Shown: positions 45,576 to 52,804, counted from the stretch's first letter. The stretch: 64,000 nt of DNA from Bradyrhizobium sp. AZCC 1610 (GCF_036924515.1 NZ_JAZHRR010000001.1:3319001-3383000), one strand, 5' to 3'. A program made the numbers and translations. The notes: generated from the letters alone by a model not told the origin.

Positions 45576-45641
45576 ACTTTTAATCATGGGGTCGTGGGTT
45601 CGAGTCCCACCGCGCTCACCAAACGAAATCAAATACTTAGC
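45576..45641. repeat. attR core
   Basis: 66 bp identical to 28267-28332, containing the 3' part of tRNA-Lys without its 5' half; it is not a functional tRNA. Confidence 0.96.
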
Positions 45642-45866
45642 TCGGAAAAGACTCAGCCGACCCAAAGGCGAAAATAGATTGGGGTAGCGAACGGGGTAAC
45701 GAAATTGTGTTGGTTGATGGCCCGACCGGCAGATCACCTTCGACGAAATGCGCCCGTCCGGTGCTCGCGGCGCTCTCAACATCCTAGCCCATCGTTGGAA
45801 CGAAAACTCTCTGAGGCAGTTCAGCGTTGGCGCTGGGGCCTCTTTCCGTTCAGAGGAGCTCACACA

Positions 45867-46142
45867 ATGACCAAGAGCATCCTTGTTAGTCTTGCTATCC
45901 TCACTCTCTCCACGTCTGTCGTTTTGGCCGCGCAGCGGACTCAAAGCCGCGCGATGAAGCCAACCGCATCTGCCGCCGCGACGCATCCCAACGCAGCATT
46001 TGCTCGTATGGGTCCGTCTCCGGTCATCTTCGCGCCCGGTCTGAGCAACAGCGACCGCGAGATGTATAACCGAAATCTCCGCGACTCCGGGTACGATAAG
46101 AAGAATGACTTCACCCCGACCGGGACCATACGGACGCAATAG
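45867..46142 (+). CDS. Small exported protein
   Basis: A 91-residue protein with signal peptide MTKSILVSLAILTLSTSVVL (cleavage after LAA). The mature part has FARMGPSPVIFAPGLSNSDR and YNRNLRDSGYDKKNDF, a pattern I recall from Bradyrhizobium hypothetical proteins. A GAGGAG site lies before the ATG. It is the first host gene after attR. Confidence 0.72.
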   Translation: MTKSILVSLAILTLSTSVVLAAQRTQSRAMKPTASAAATHPNAAFARMGPSPVIFAPGLSNSDREMYNRNLRDSGYDKKNDFTPTGTIRTQ

Positions 46143-46480
46143 CGTCAGGGTTCTATAGGGCCGGAGGTTGATTTCCTTCAGGCTGCCATGTCGCGGTGGG
46201 CGGCCTAGATGTGTTTCGAGACCGAGGCGTTGATGATCTCCGCGCCGCAGAACCTCGAGCGCGGGTTCGTCGAAAGGCGCTTGAACGAGGAAGGTTGGCT
46301 CTGCAAAGCCTGGCTAACCCTCGAGTTTCGACATGCCGCTTTGACTGGAGCGGCCCGACGCACGACGGTTCCGGACGACAAGCGCCGGGCCTTGCCACTG
46401 CGAGGCGCCCCGAAATGGCCCATTCAGGCTGGGGGTCATTTTTGGCAGAATTGGGCATCTCGATCCCGGTGGCTGGTCAG
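46143..46480. other. Region without a supported gene
   Basis: Several frames are open but none has a signal or family pattern. Confidence 0.3.
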
Positions 46481-46693
46481 ATGAAGCTCGGCCTCTCCGT
46501 ATTCATTCTCGCTTCAAGCTTGCTTGCAGGTTGCGCGAGCACCGGCAGCAACCCCGTTGCGGACATGCCAGCGTGGATGGGCGGGCTGCCAGCCGACGCG
46601 CCCCCGAGACGTGGCACCCCGGCCTATGATGCGTGGCAAGCCGAGCGAGCTAAAGAGGCTGCCCGCCCAAAGGGAACGGATGCCGCTCGTTGA
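46481..46693 (+). CDS. Small lipoprotein
   Basis: A 70-residue protein. The lipobox is clear: MKLGLSVFILASSLLAGC with the modified cysteine at residue 18. The short mature part contains PAWMGGLPADAPPRRGTPAY and a charged helix. It is probably anchored in the outer membrane. I recall similar small Pro-rich lipoproteins in Bradyrhizobium. Confidence 0.75.
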   Translation: MKLGLSVFILASSLLAGCASTGSNPVADMPAWMGGLPADAPPRRGTPAYDAWQAERAKEAARPKGTDAAR

Positions 46694-46716
46694 CACGGAC
46701 GAGCACCGCATTTCGC

Positions 46717-46919
46717 TTAGCCGACGCCATAGGGCTTGTTGAGAAAGTAATCGCGATTCCTAGCGCCTTCTCTGCGTACTGATCGATCGCGACCGTGATT
46801 GCCAGGACGTGTTGGTAGCAGTGGCCCTCGCGCGTCGCACGGTGGCGCACTTCGGCAAGGGCCTTGATCCAGGGCGAGTTGTCCGCCTTCTCGTCGTACC
46901 ATTTGCGCGGCTCTGCCAT
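46717..46919 (-). pseudogene. Small accessory gene with a probable frameshift
   Basis: The frame opens MAEPRKWYDEKADNSPWIKA and continues to QYAEKALG. The expected end NRDYFLNKPYGVG and a stop occur in another frame, one base off. Without the shift the frame runs on to about 46650. The ATG shares one base with the stop of the upstream gene (TGATG), so the pair was an operon. Confidence 0.5.
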
Positions 46920-47149
46920 CACCAACTCCGGCCGCCCAACACGCGCCCCTTCATCGGACCATCCTGCTCCTTCTTCAGCCGGTCCCGCTCGGCACAAAGG
47001 TCTTCGATCTTCGCAAGCATTCTCCCGAGCAAAAGCTCAGCCGACGCAGTCGAGATGCCAGCACGCTGAAGCTGTAGGATCTCCTTACGCTGTCTTCCGA
47101 GCTGGACGCGCATGTGCTCGATTTCGGAACGGACGTGATCTAGGCCCAT
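46919..47149 (-). CDS. Coiled-coil accessory protein
   Basis: A 76-residue protein: MGLDHVRSEIEHMRVQLGRQ and EILQLQRAGISTASAELLLG form a long heptad helix, followed by LAKIEDLCAERDRLKKEQ. It resembles small coiled-coil proteins recurrent in Bradyrhizobium accessory DNA (recollection). It is coupled to the downstream frameshifted gene. Confidence 0.65.
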   Translation of the reverse strand: MGLDHVRSEIEHMRVQLGRQRKEILQLQRAGISTASAELLLGRMLAKIEDLCAERDRLKKEQDGPMKGRVLGGRSW

Positions 47150-47501
47150 AGCGCTCCTTCATTGCGGACGAGCCCCTCGGCACGGCGCCCGAGCTGGTCG
47201 TACAGGCGAAGCCGCCTGAACAGAATTTTCGATTTCCCGATCGCCTTTCATGAGCCGGGCGCTTCCCTCCGGAACAGGTCAGCAGCACGTCCGTTTTGGC
47301 CCCGTGGCTGCTTGACATTGCCCGTGGCCGCAACGCGGCCCCAGCAGTCCCTTCCCCGAGGACCTGGGGCCGTTTTTAGTTTGAATACGGACAGTACCCG
47401 TGAGCCGGAAATCGTGAACAACTTGGCAAGCCGCTAGGAATAGGCTGTGCTGGCGCGGAACGCCCAAGATCATTGCCTGAGTCCAACTAGCGGGGAGCGA
47501 A
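47150..47501. other. Intergenic region with terminator
   Basis: No gene is seen except the hairpin at 47336-47377. The hairpin points rightward and could terminate a transcript from the left. Confidence 0.35.
47336..47377 (+). terminator. GGCCCCAG-type rho-independent terminator
   Basis: CGGCCCCAG/CTGGGGCCG arms around a 19-base loop followed by TTTTT. This is the best example of the four related hairpins. Confidence 0.8.
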
Positions 47502-47693
47502 ATGGCCGAAAGGATTGACGTCGAGGTTACGGGCAAATCCCAGTTAGAAGTCGCCTACGAGATGGCGAGATTCATTCTCATCAATATGGAAGGTCGTCAG
47601 GTTAAAACGATAAAGCGGCGAGAGTTCTTGGATTTGGTAGCTGACTGCATAGAGGCCTTGCGCGGCATTAAGGTCAGAGAGATTGTCAGCTAA
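47502..47693 (+). CDS. Small protein of unknown function
   Basis: A 63-residue protein: MAERIDVEVTGKSQLEVAYE, then MARFILINMEGRQVKTIKRR and LVADCIEALRGIKV. It has a balanced beta-alpha pattern. GCGGGGAG precedes the ATG. It is 3 bp upstream of the next small gene, so they may be co-transcribed. Confidence 0.65.
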   Translation: MAERIDVEVTGKSQLEVAYEMARFILINMEGRQVKTIKRREFLDLVADCIEALRGIKVREIVS

Positions 47694-47696
47694 AAA

Positions 47697-47864
47697 GTGA
47701 GGCTGGCACTCTTGGCAGGATCCAAGCCTGCTCTTATCCGCACGAGCAAGCAAGTTGGCGATAAGGATCACCTGAAGGTCTTCGCCACCACGGACGCCGC
47801 GGAAAAATGGTTTAAGGAAAACGACCCGGAAGGCGTTGCGTTTGAATATGAGGTTCTGGAGTGA
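47697..47864 (+). CDS. KQVGDxDHLKVFA family small protein, copy 2
   Basis: A 55-residue frame from a GTG start. The N-terminal YVDT of the other copies is replaced by an unrelated stretch (RLALLAGSKPALIRT), after which KQVGDKDHLKVFATTDAAEK and WFKENDPEGVAFEYE match copies at 29714 and 50190. A deletion or recombination at the 5' end is likely, so expression is uncertain. Confidence 0.5.
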   Translation: MRLALLAGSKPALIRTSKQVGDKDHLKVFATTDAAEKWFKENDPEGVAFEYEVLE

Positions 47865-48154
47865 ACCGGCCAGTGTTCCAGAATTAACCCGCAACGCGGA
47901 CATCAAGCTTAACACGCGAGTTTCATTGCGGCCGATCTAAACAAGCCTAGCGTGACTGCAAGTCGCGCAGATGGCAAATAGTCCCCGCCTGAGTACTGCG
48001 CGATTAGGGGCCACTTCGTGCCCTCGAAGTGGCCCCGCCCCCCAAGACAAGCCCGCCCGCATGAACCGGCGGGAGCTTGGATCCGAGTAGAGCAAAGGAA
48101 CGATATTCCCGGCGCCAATGTTAAGCCGTGCACTTAAGACAACGAGGAGCCGCC

Positions 48155-48397
48155 ATGATGATCCGCTTTGCTTGCTTTGGGGTCTTCTTTGTAGCTTTCG
48201 CTCTTACTGGGCCAGCCTCGGCTACAGGGGGATGCGGCGTTGGTTGTCGCAGCACATCAGAAGGAGCGTGCGTCCGCGACGGATGGCAGGAAGGTTTGCC
48301 CGTTCGGAACGTGTGCCCGGCCACATCCCGGCCAACTCCCCCTTGCGGCCCCTATCACCGATGGAGTCAGCAATCCATGATGTGTATTCCGACTTGA
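48155..48397 (+). CDS. Small cysteine-rich exported protein
   Basis: An 80-residue protein with signal peptide (MMIRFACFGVFFVAFALTG, cleavage after ASA). The mature part has GGCGVGCRSTSEGACV, NVCPATSRP, PPCGPYHRW and MMCIP: six cysteines, so a disulfide-stabilised periplasmic domain. AGGAG precedes the ATG. Confidence 0.72.
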   Translation: MMIRFACFGVFFVAFALTGPASATGGCGVGCRSTSEGACVRDGWQEGLPVRNVCPATSRPTPPCGPYHRWSQQSMMCIPT

Positions 48398-48422
48398 ACC
48401 GACCGGGTGTTACCGGCACGCA

Positions 48423-48455
48423 AAAGCCGCCGCTGGGTTGAGTCAGCGACGGCTC
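48423..48455. terminator. GCCG(T/C)CGCTG hairpin
   Basis: AAAAGCCGCCGCTG/CAGCGACGGCTCT arms. Similar hairpins with AGCCGTCGC/GCGACGGCT occur at 58647-58678 and 59270-59303. Confidence 0.5.
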
Positions 48456-48494
48456 TACGCATTATCTCGTCGCTGCCGGAGTCCGTGATGCCCG

Positions 48495-48560
48495 GTGGTT
48501 CTGCCGAGCCGCCCCGAAGCAATTCGCCGGCTTGTCGAGCTGGGGCTAAAGGCGAAGTCC
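48495..48560 (+). pseudogene. Ribbon-helix-helix fragment
   Basis: The frame reads LPSRPEAIRRLVELGLKAKS, nearly identical to the second half of the regulator at 31482-31676 (LPGRPEAIRRLVELGLKAKG). The ribbon strand and first helix are missing. A decayed paralogue. Confidence 0.65.
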
Positions 48561-48657
48561 AAGGTCCAATCCACCCCTTTTCGGGGCGCAGCGACGCTCT
48601 GGCCTTGCCCTCCACCACCGGTTGCGAAACAATCGCACGAATCAGGGGAGGTGAAAA

Positions 48658-48846
48658 TTGGCAAACTTCAAAGCAGGCGATCTGGTGGTCCTCAAATCCG
48701 GGGGGCCCACCATGACAGTAGACTCCATAACTGCTGCCGACGGCGGGGTTTGGGCCGTCTGGTTTGCTGGCGCTAAGCGGGAGCGAGCGCATTTCAATGT
48801 GGACAGTTTAGAGCAGGCGCCTCCGAAAACTGAGTCAAAGACATGA
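48658..48846 (+). CDS. DUF2158 (YodC-like) small protein
   Basis: A 62-residue protein: FKAGDLVVLKSGGPTMTVDS is the DUF2158 signature, followed by VWAVWFAGAKRERAHFNVDS. The start is TTG behind a strong GGGAGGTG. These are small beta-barrel-like proteins of unknown function, frequent in mobile DNA. The stop overlaps the next start by 4 bp (ATGA). Confidence 0.82.
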   Translation: MANFKAGDLVVLKSGGPTMTVDSITAADGGVWAVWFAGAKRERAHFNVDSLEQAPPKTESKT

Positions 48847-49103
48847 CACCAGCGCTGGAAGTTGCGCAGTTCATGCTCGATGAATTGAACAAGTCAACCT
48901 GCCTCTACCAAGATACAATCGTTTATGACATCGACAAGAAATTTGGCCCGGGATTCACGAGCTTGAACGCGGCTGGCAATCCTTCGATCAACAAGGATGT
49001 GTTAGCCGCTTTCAACAAGCTCACGCCCGATGTTGTTTGGGTGCGGGGAGAACGGTTATGGCGGCAACGCGAGCCGTTCGACCAACCGGGCCGATTGCAA
49101 TAG
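48843..49103 (+). CDS. DUF6953-like protein coupled to the DUF2158 gene
   Basis: An 86-residue protein: ALEVAQFMLDELNKSTCLYQ, DTIVYDIDKKFGPGFTSLNA, GNPSINKDVLAAFNKLTPD and VVWVRGERLWRQREPFDQPG. The winged-helix-like pattern and the WxRGERxWRxRxxxDxPGR ending match what I recall of DUF6953. It is translationally coupled to the DUF2158 gene, which suggests a shared role. Confidence 0.65.
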   Translation: MTPALEVAQFMLDELNKSTCLYQDTIVYDIDKKFGPGFTSLNAAGNPSINKDVLAAFNKLTPDVVWVRGERLWRQREPFDQPGRLQ

Positions 49104-49120
49104 CTCTTGAATGAACCGCC

Positions 49121-49528
49121 CTATTTTTTCGGAGAACTATCGCTGCTTTCGGGGAGCCATCGCATAATTCGATCGAAAAGTCGCTCGAGCGGAACGGCAA
49201 CCGCTTCGATTCCCAACCATTTTCCCACGAACGAAAGAAAGACAAGCTGCAACAGAAAGAGCAGAACTACTGCGTAGCTCATTTTTTCGACCGCAAGGAC
49301 ATCGAACAACATTACGGCCACGAATATCCAAATAAAGCGCTCTTCCCGCCTCTCATCTTTTTCACGCTGCAACTGCTGCTCAAGGGCAGCATTACTTTCA
49401 TCCACCTTCGTTGGACGTGCCGTCCTAATAATTACCGAAAAATCATCAGTGCGCTTCTGCGAGTCGGGTGTTGTATTCGGCAATGATGTCTGTGTCGGGG
49501 ATGACGGCTGATCTGACTCCTGGGACAT
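49121..49528 (-). CDS. Two-helix membrane protein overlapping the Panacea gene
   Basis: A 135-residue protein from MSQESDQ (142 residues if started at 49549). A Ser/Thr/Pro-rich N-terminus leads to a coiled coil (ALEQQLQREKDERREERF). Two membrane helices follow (IWIFVAVMLFDVLAVEKM and YAVVLLFLLQLVFLSFVGKW), then an amphipathic end. It overlaps the 3' end of the Panacea gene by 83-104 bp, so the two are co-expressed. Its position next to a Panacea antitoxin domain makes it a candidate membrane-active toxin. That role is inference. Confidence 0.68.
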   Translation of the reverse strand: MSQESDQPSSPTQTSLPNTTPDSQKRTDDFSVIIRTARPTKVDESNAALEQQLQREKDERREERFIWIFVAVMLFDVLAVEKMSYAVVLLFLLQLVFLSFVGKWLGIEAVAVPLERLFDRIMRWLPESSDSSPKK

Positions 49529-49892
49529 AATGCTTGGCCCATGCTCCATTCTGCTGATGAGTCATCGCTACCAGTTCACTGGAGCTCTTCGTCAAAAGGC
49601 GCTCGCAAGCCTCCCGCAGCGTCTCCTCCTCTGGAGTGCCGAAAATTCGAGGCGTCCCGAAGAAAATATTCTGAATTGGCTTGTCGCCAAATATGCGAGT
49701 CGTTCGATAGAGGTCGGAATTGACAGGACCGTAATCCCAAGCCTCAAACTCCCCGTCGATCAAACGTTGACCGGTTCGCCCAAGGTGAACCATATGTGCG
49801 AGATAAAGGATTTTCTGAAGGGCTAGATTGGTGACGTTCCAATTGCCACGCGCGCACACGTACCTAGCTGCGGCTGTGGTTGGAATAGCCAT
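49446..49892 (-). CDS. Panacea (DUF4065) domain protein, candidate antitoxin
   Basis: A 148-residue protein. ARYVCARGNWNVTNLALQKI with LYLAHMVHLGRTGQRLIDGE and FEAWDYGPVNSDLYRTTRIF is the Panacea/SocA-like/GepA pattern (N-terminal ALQKxLYLA, AWxYGPV). The domain is known as a promiscuous antitoxin that neutralises many toxin types, and is frequent near phage DNA. I chose MAIPTTAAAR; upstream in-frame codons are not conserved-looking. An AT-rich TATATAAG box lies on this strand about 50 bp upstream. Confidence 0.82.
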   Translation of the reverse strand: MAIPTTAAARYVCARGNWNVTNLALQKILYLAHMVHLGRTGQRLIDGEFEAWDYGPVNSDLYRTTRIFGDKPIQNIFFGTPRIFGTPEEETLREACERLLTKSSSELVAMTHQQNGAWAKHYVPGVRSAVIPDTDIIAEYNTRLAEAH

Positions 49893-49956
49893 GTGAAAAT
49901 GCCTCTCGACCGGGGCGAAGGGACCGATCCTCGCCGACTTATATAGGATTCGTTGT

Positions 49957-50193
49957 AAACAAGTCACTACAAGTTGTGTCCGCCGCATCACCAACCTACC
50001 GAAAAAGGATTCGGCCCTGCCGGAATGGCAAGCGGCGGTCGAGGCGCTGATGCTAGTGGTCGATCTGGGCGGTCCGACAATGTTTGCGCGAATTGGCGTC
50101 ATGCGCGCATTGAACCGGGGCCACGTTCGGGAGTTTAACCCATCTCGAAAGAGCCCCCACTGGGGACGCCGCAAGCTGGCGCGAGATCGATGA
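49957..50193 (+). pseudogene. HWGRRKL family gene lacking its start
   Basis: The frame ITNLPKKDSALPEWQAAVEA, then LMLVVDLGGPTMFARIGVMR and HVREFNPSRK, HWGRRKLARDR is full length at the C-terminus, with its stop overlapping the next ATG (ATGA). At the N-terminus no ATG, GTG or TTG start fits before an upstream stop. It resembles 14085-14282 in the first half and 29630-29713 in the second. Confidence 0.6.
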
Positions 50194-50372
50194 TGAAGAC
50201 GGTTTGGATTTACGTTGATACCGGCAAACAGGTCGGCGACCGTGACCATCTCAAGGTGTTTGCAAACTCGGACCTTGCCGATGAGTGGTTCCTGGTGAAC
50301 GATCCTAAAGGCGTCGTGTTTGAATATGAGGTCATAGGCGCTGTGGATGACGAAACCGGGGAAGGATGCTGA
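50190..50372 (+). CDS. KQVGDxDHLKVFA family small protein, copy 3
   Basis: A 60-residue protein, MMKTVWIYVDTGKQVGDRDH, then LKVFANSDLADEWFLVNDPK and GVVFEYEVIG. It is the longest of the three paralogues, with an extra tail (AVDDETGEGC). The ATG overlaps the preceding stop, so it was the second gene of a coupled pair. Its function is unknown. Confidence 0.68.
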   Translation: MMKTVWIYVDTGKQVGDRDHLKVFANSDLADEWFLVNDPKGVVFEYEVIGAVDDETGEGC

Positions 50373-50837
50373 CGACATCGCCGAAACCGAGGCACGACCT
50401 ATGCCGGGCGCGATGTTGACGATCCGGACAGGCCGCAAATCGAGTGCGCTCGCGCTGCACTGAAAGCAAAATGGCCGCAGATTGCTCTGCGGCCCACCGA
50501 CAAAAGTAATTCTGCCGTACTGAAATCGTCACCCTCGGTGCTGTTGATACCGTACCTCAGCGCTGTTTCAATTTCATTTCGTCGCTTCCCCGTATGACTA
50601 CGAGGCTTGGCAAAAATAATGCAGCCAGGGAGCGGCTGAAGGTGCTCATCGACGAGAAAGCCAGTTGACCCTGGAACGATCGCGGGCGCAGCGCATTGGC
50701 TCAATCGCGTGTCCGTGGAAGTAGCGGCACGCGCTCGGTCGGCCCCAGTCGAGCCTTGCCAGCCCCCGGCCTAGGCTGGGGCCACCTTCCAGCCGCTGTC
50801 GGCTGCCTCGGCCCTTCCATCTTCCTCACGGGCGGCC
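50373..50837. other. Region with a shared hairpin repeat and no supported gene
   Basis: Positions 50462-50499 match 15987-16024 (one mismatch). A 24-codon frame at about 50594-50668 (MTTRLGKNNAARERLKVLID) is open but lacks a ribosome site. Otherwise nothing is recognised. Confidence 0.4.
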
Positions 50838-50966
50838 AAGCGCTTCGAGCTGCGCGATCTCTGGGCTGCGCTCGATACCATCGAGGAACCCATCTGCTAT
50901 CCGTTCTATGTCAGAACGCTGTTGCTGACCGCGCCGCGCCGCACCGAGTCTGCTCGCATGCTCATC
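50838..50966 (+). pseudogene. Fragment of a tyrosine integrase
   Basis: The frame reads KRFELRDLWAALDTIEEPIC then YPFYVRTLLLTAPRRTESAR. It matches the catalytic-arginine segment of the intact integrase (DEIRDVWKALDQ, ACYPRYVKSLLL, TRRNES). Nothing else of the gene remains. It points to a second, lost integrative element close to attR. Confidence 0.65.
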
Positions 50967-51006
50967 TCGCCGATATCCGGATTGCCGGTGTGCGCATTCC
51001 GTCTTG

Positions 51007-51127
51007 ATCGACGCCGGCCATTGGGGGTGACGACGTTCGCCTGTCCGACCTGGAACCGAAATTCACACGCGAGGTATGCGGCCACCGTGGCTCGGATGCC
51101 TCGATCCTGCGTGTTAATGATGCATGA
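51007..51127 (+). pseudogene. Fragment of a small zinc-ribbon-type protein
   Basis: IDAGHWG in one frame continues GDDVRLSDLEPKFTREVCGH then RGSDASILRVNDA to a stop in the next frame. The pattern (WGDDVRLSDLEPRF...CGxRG) recalls short Rhizobiales proteins. The N-terminus is lost and one frameshift is needed. Confidence 0.4.
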
Positions 51128-51201
51128 ACGTTCAATTCAGCCGCCATACAGGTGAAAAAGCATAAGCTCCGATAGCACTTCTCCGCCCGGAGGGATTAGA
51201 A

Positions 51202-51481
51202 ATGCTCTTAAACATTGCCAGCGTGGCGCTCGCGCTGCAGCTGGGAGTACCTGCCGCTGAACGATAGCGAGCTGCCAGCCCAGGAAATCCAATACCGCGT
51301 GCCCGTCCGTCCGCCGCCGTGCGGCCATGGTTGGGATGTCAGTGCTCGCGACGGCATGTGCTATCCGACCGGCTCTCTTCACCCGCGGGATCAAGCGGCG
51401 CGACAATACCGCAGGTATCGCGGCGACAGATATTATGACGACTATCCACGGCCGCGTCGCCGCCACTACTACGACGATTGA
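51202..51481 (+). pseudogene. Small secreted-protein gene broken by a frameshift
   Basis: A strong GGAGGG site precedes ATG 51202, which opens a signal-peptide-like MLLNIASVALALQLGVPAAE and then stops. A second frame continues IQYRVPVRPPPCGHGWDVSA and ends in a Tyr/Arg/Asp-rich tail (YRGDRYYDDYPRPRRRHYYD). Joined, they make a typical exported Gly/Tyr-rich small protein. Confidence 0.5.
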
Positions 51482-51940
51482 GGGGCCCGCGATCGTCTGG
51501 CAGATGCGACACAGTCGGGTCGAGACACAAGACCATCATCTCGGTGGCTCGTGACGGGAGGGCTTACGTCTGGGCGAACGGAGAATTCTACAAATTCCAG
51601 ATCGAACCCGGTCCGCAAGTGCAGGAGGATCAATGCCTCTGGTGATCCAGGCTATTTCGATAGCGATGTGGTTGAACCGGAGGTTAGCGGTGATCGAAGT
51701 CGTCGTGAGCGAGTGTGAATCGGCGCGCTCTGCTCCCAATCGGCGTCCGAGGATGCCCCCTCCGCGTTGCACCTAACCATCTGAGGCATTGTCGGAATAA
51801 GGACGCCGAAAGGGATCAATATTCGAAGCCCAGACACAGCAAAGCAACCTGCGACCCCGTGGCCGTTCGCCAAGCGGAACAGTTAGGCATCGGGGGCGTT
51901 TTTTCGCACTGAAGAAACGCACTTGGGGACGCACGTGCTG
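51482..51940. other. Region before the glycan module, no supported gene
   Basis: A 33-codon frame from GTG near 51546 reads VARDGRAYVWANGEFYKFQI, perhaps a fragment. No other gene is recognised. A promoter for the downstream operon should lie here, but I see no clear boxes. Confidence 0.3.
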
Positions 51941-52801
51941 ATGCGAACCGGCCGAACTGCGCTTACGCTCAAGTGTCCCGCGTGCAGTCGGGCGACGCCA
52001 CATCGGTTTCTTTACATCAAGAACGGTTGCGACATCTTTCAATGTCGGGACTGCGGACTGGGACGCACCGAGGCATCGAGCTTCGATCCCCTCGCTTATT
52101 ATGATGATGGCTACTTTTCCGGCCGTCAGTCCGACGGCTACGCCGATTATCGCGGCGCAGAACCCGTGCTACGGCGCGAGTTCGCCCGCACGATCGAGTT
52201 CATCCGGCACCGCAAGCCACAGGGCTGCCTGCTCGAGATTGGTTGCGCCTACGGCTTCTTTCTCGATGAAGCCCGCCGCGCGGGATTTGAAGTGAGCGGC
52301 ATCGAGCCGGCGGAGTCGGCTGCTGCCCATGCTGGCGATCTCGGCTTGAACGTCATCTGCGGCCTGCTGAGCGAAGCGACTCTCGAGTCGCTTGGCAATC
52401 TGGATGTTATCGTCCTCCTCGACGTCATCGAGCATCTGCCCGACCCGCAGGAAGCCCTCGCGCTGCTCGCGGACCATCTCCGGCCGGACGGAATCATCGT
52501 GCTGACGACCGGAGACTTCGGTTCCTTCGCGGCGCGGTCGACCGGCGCGCACTGGCGCCTGATGACGCCTCCGCAGCACCTGTGGTTCTTCAATCGCGCC
52601 AGCATCGCGTCTCTGGCCCAATCGGTTGGCCTTCGCGTCGAGAGTTCCGATTACCCTTGGAAAGTCGTGCCGTTCTCGCTGATCGTCTTCCAGGTCGGTC
52701 GCATGCTCGGCCGCAAGATCGCGGCCAGCCCGACCGGCAACCGGTTCGCCATTCCGGTGAATCTGTTCGACGCGATGCGCGTGGTCTTGAGCAAGGCGTG
52801 A
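51941..52801 (+). CDS. Zinc-ribbon SAM-dependent methyltransferase
   Basis: A 286-residue protein. The N-terminal CPACSRATPH...CRDCGLGRT is a zinc ribbon, followed by YYDDGYFSG and a class I methyltransferase with motif I LLEIGCAYGFFLDEA, motif II VIVLLDVIEHL and a later LRPDGIIVLTT. This layout is common in polysaccharide and lipid-sugar loci, where it modifies sugars or lipid carriers. The start may also be TTG 51923. It begins a three-gene operon with 3-bp spacing to the next gene. Confidence 0.87.
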   Translation: MRTGRTALTLKCPACSRATPHRFLYIKNGCDIFQCRDCGLGRTEASSFDPLAYYDDGYFSGRQSDGYADYRGAEPVLRREFARTIEFIRHRKPQGCLLEIGCAYGFFLDEARRAGFEVSGIEPAESAAAHAGDLGLNVICGLLSEATLESLGNLDVIVLLDVIEHLPDPQEALALLADHLRPDGIIVLTTGDFGSFAARSTGAHWRLMTPPQHLWFFNRASIASLAQSVGLRVESSDYPWKVVPFSLIVFQVGRMLGRKIAASPTGNRFAIPVNLFDAMRVVLSKA

Positions 52802-52804
52802 GAG

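Larger units (their letters stand above)
28267..45641. mobile_element. Integrated satellite-like or deleted prophage element in tRNA-Lys
   Basis: A 17.4-kb element flanked by 66-bp direct repeats, with its integrase next to attR. Right-hand genes on the minus strand are integrase, AlpA-like, primase, RepA-like ATPase and TerS-like. A candidate origin follows, then a tail-type gene operon, also on minus. The left third has small genes, a ribbon-helix-helix protein, a tRNA-Ser-like gene and a PEP-CTERM gene. I find no major capsid, portal, protease, large terminase or lysis gene. int-alpA-pri-rep-terS is the gene order used to define Gram-negative PICIs, hence the satellite suggestion. A decayed podovirus-type prophage is the alternative. 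Confidence 0.85.

Noticed and set aside
45590..45620. Second tRNA-Lys at the right junction
   Set aside because: Only the 3' half from the anticodon arm is present; it is the attR core, not a gene.
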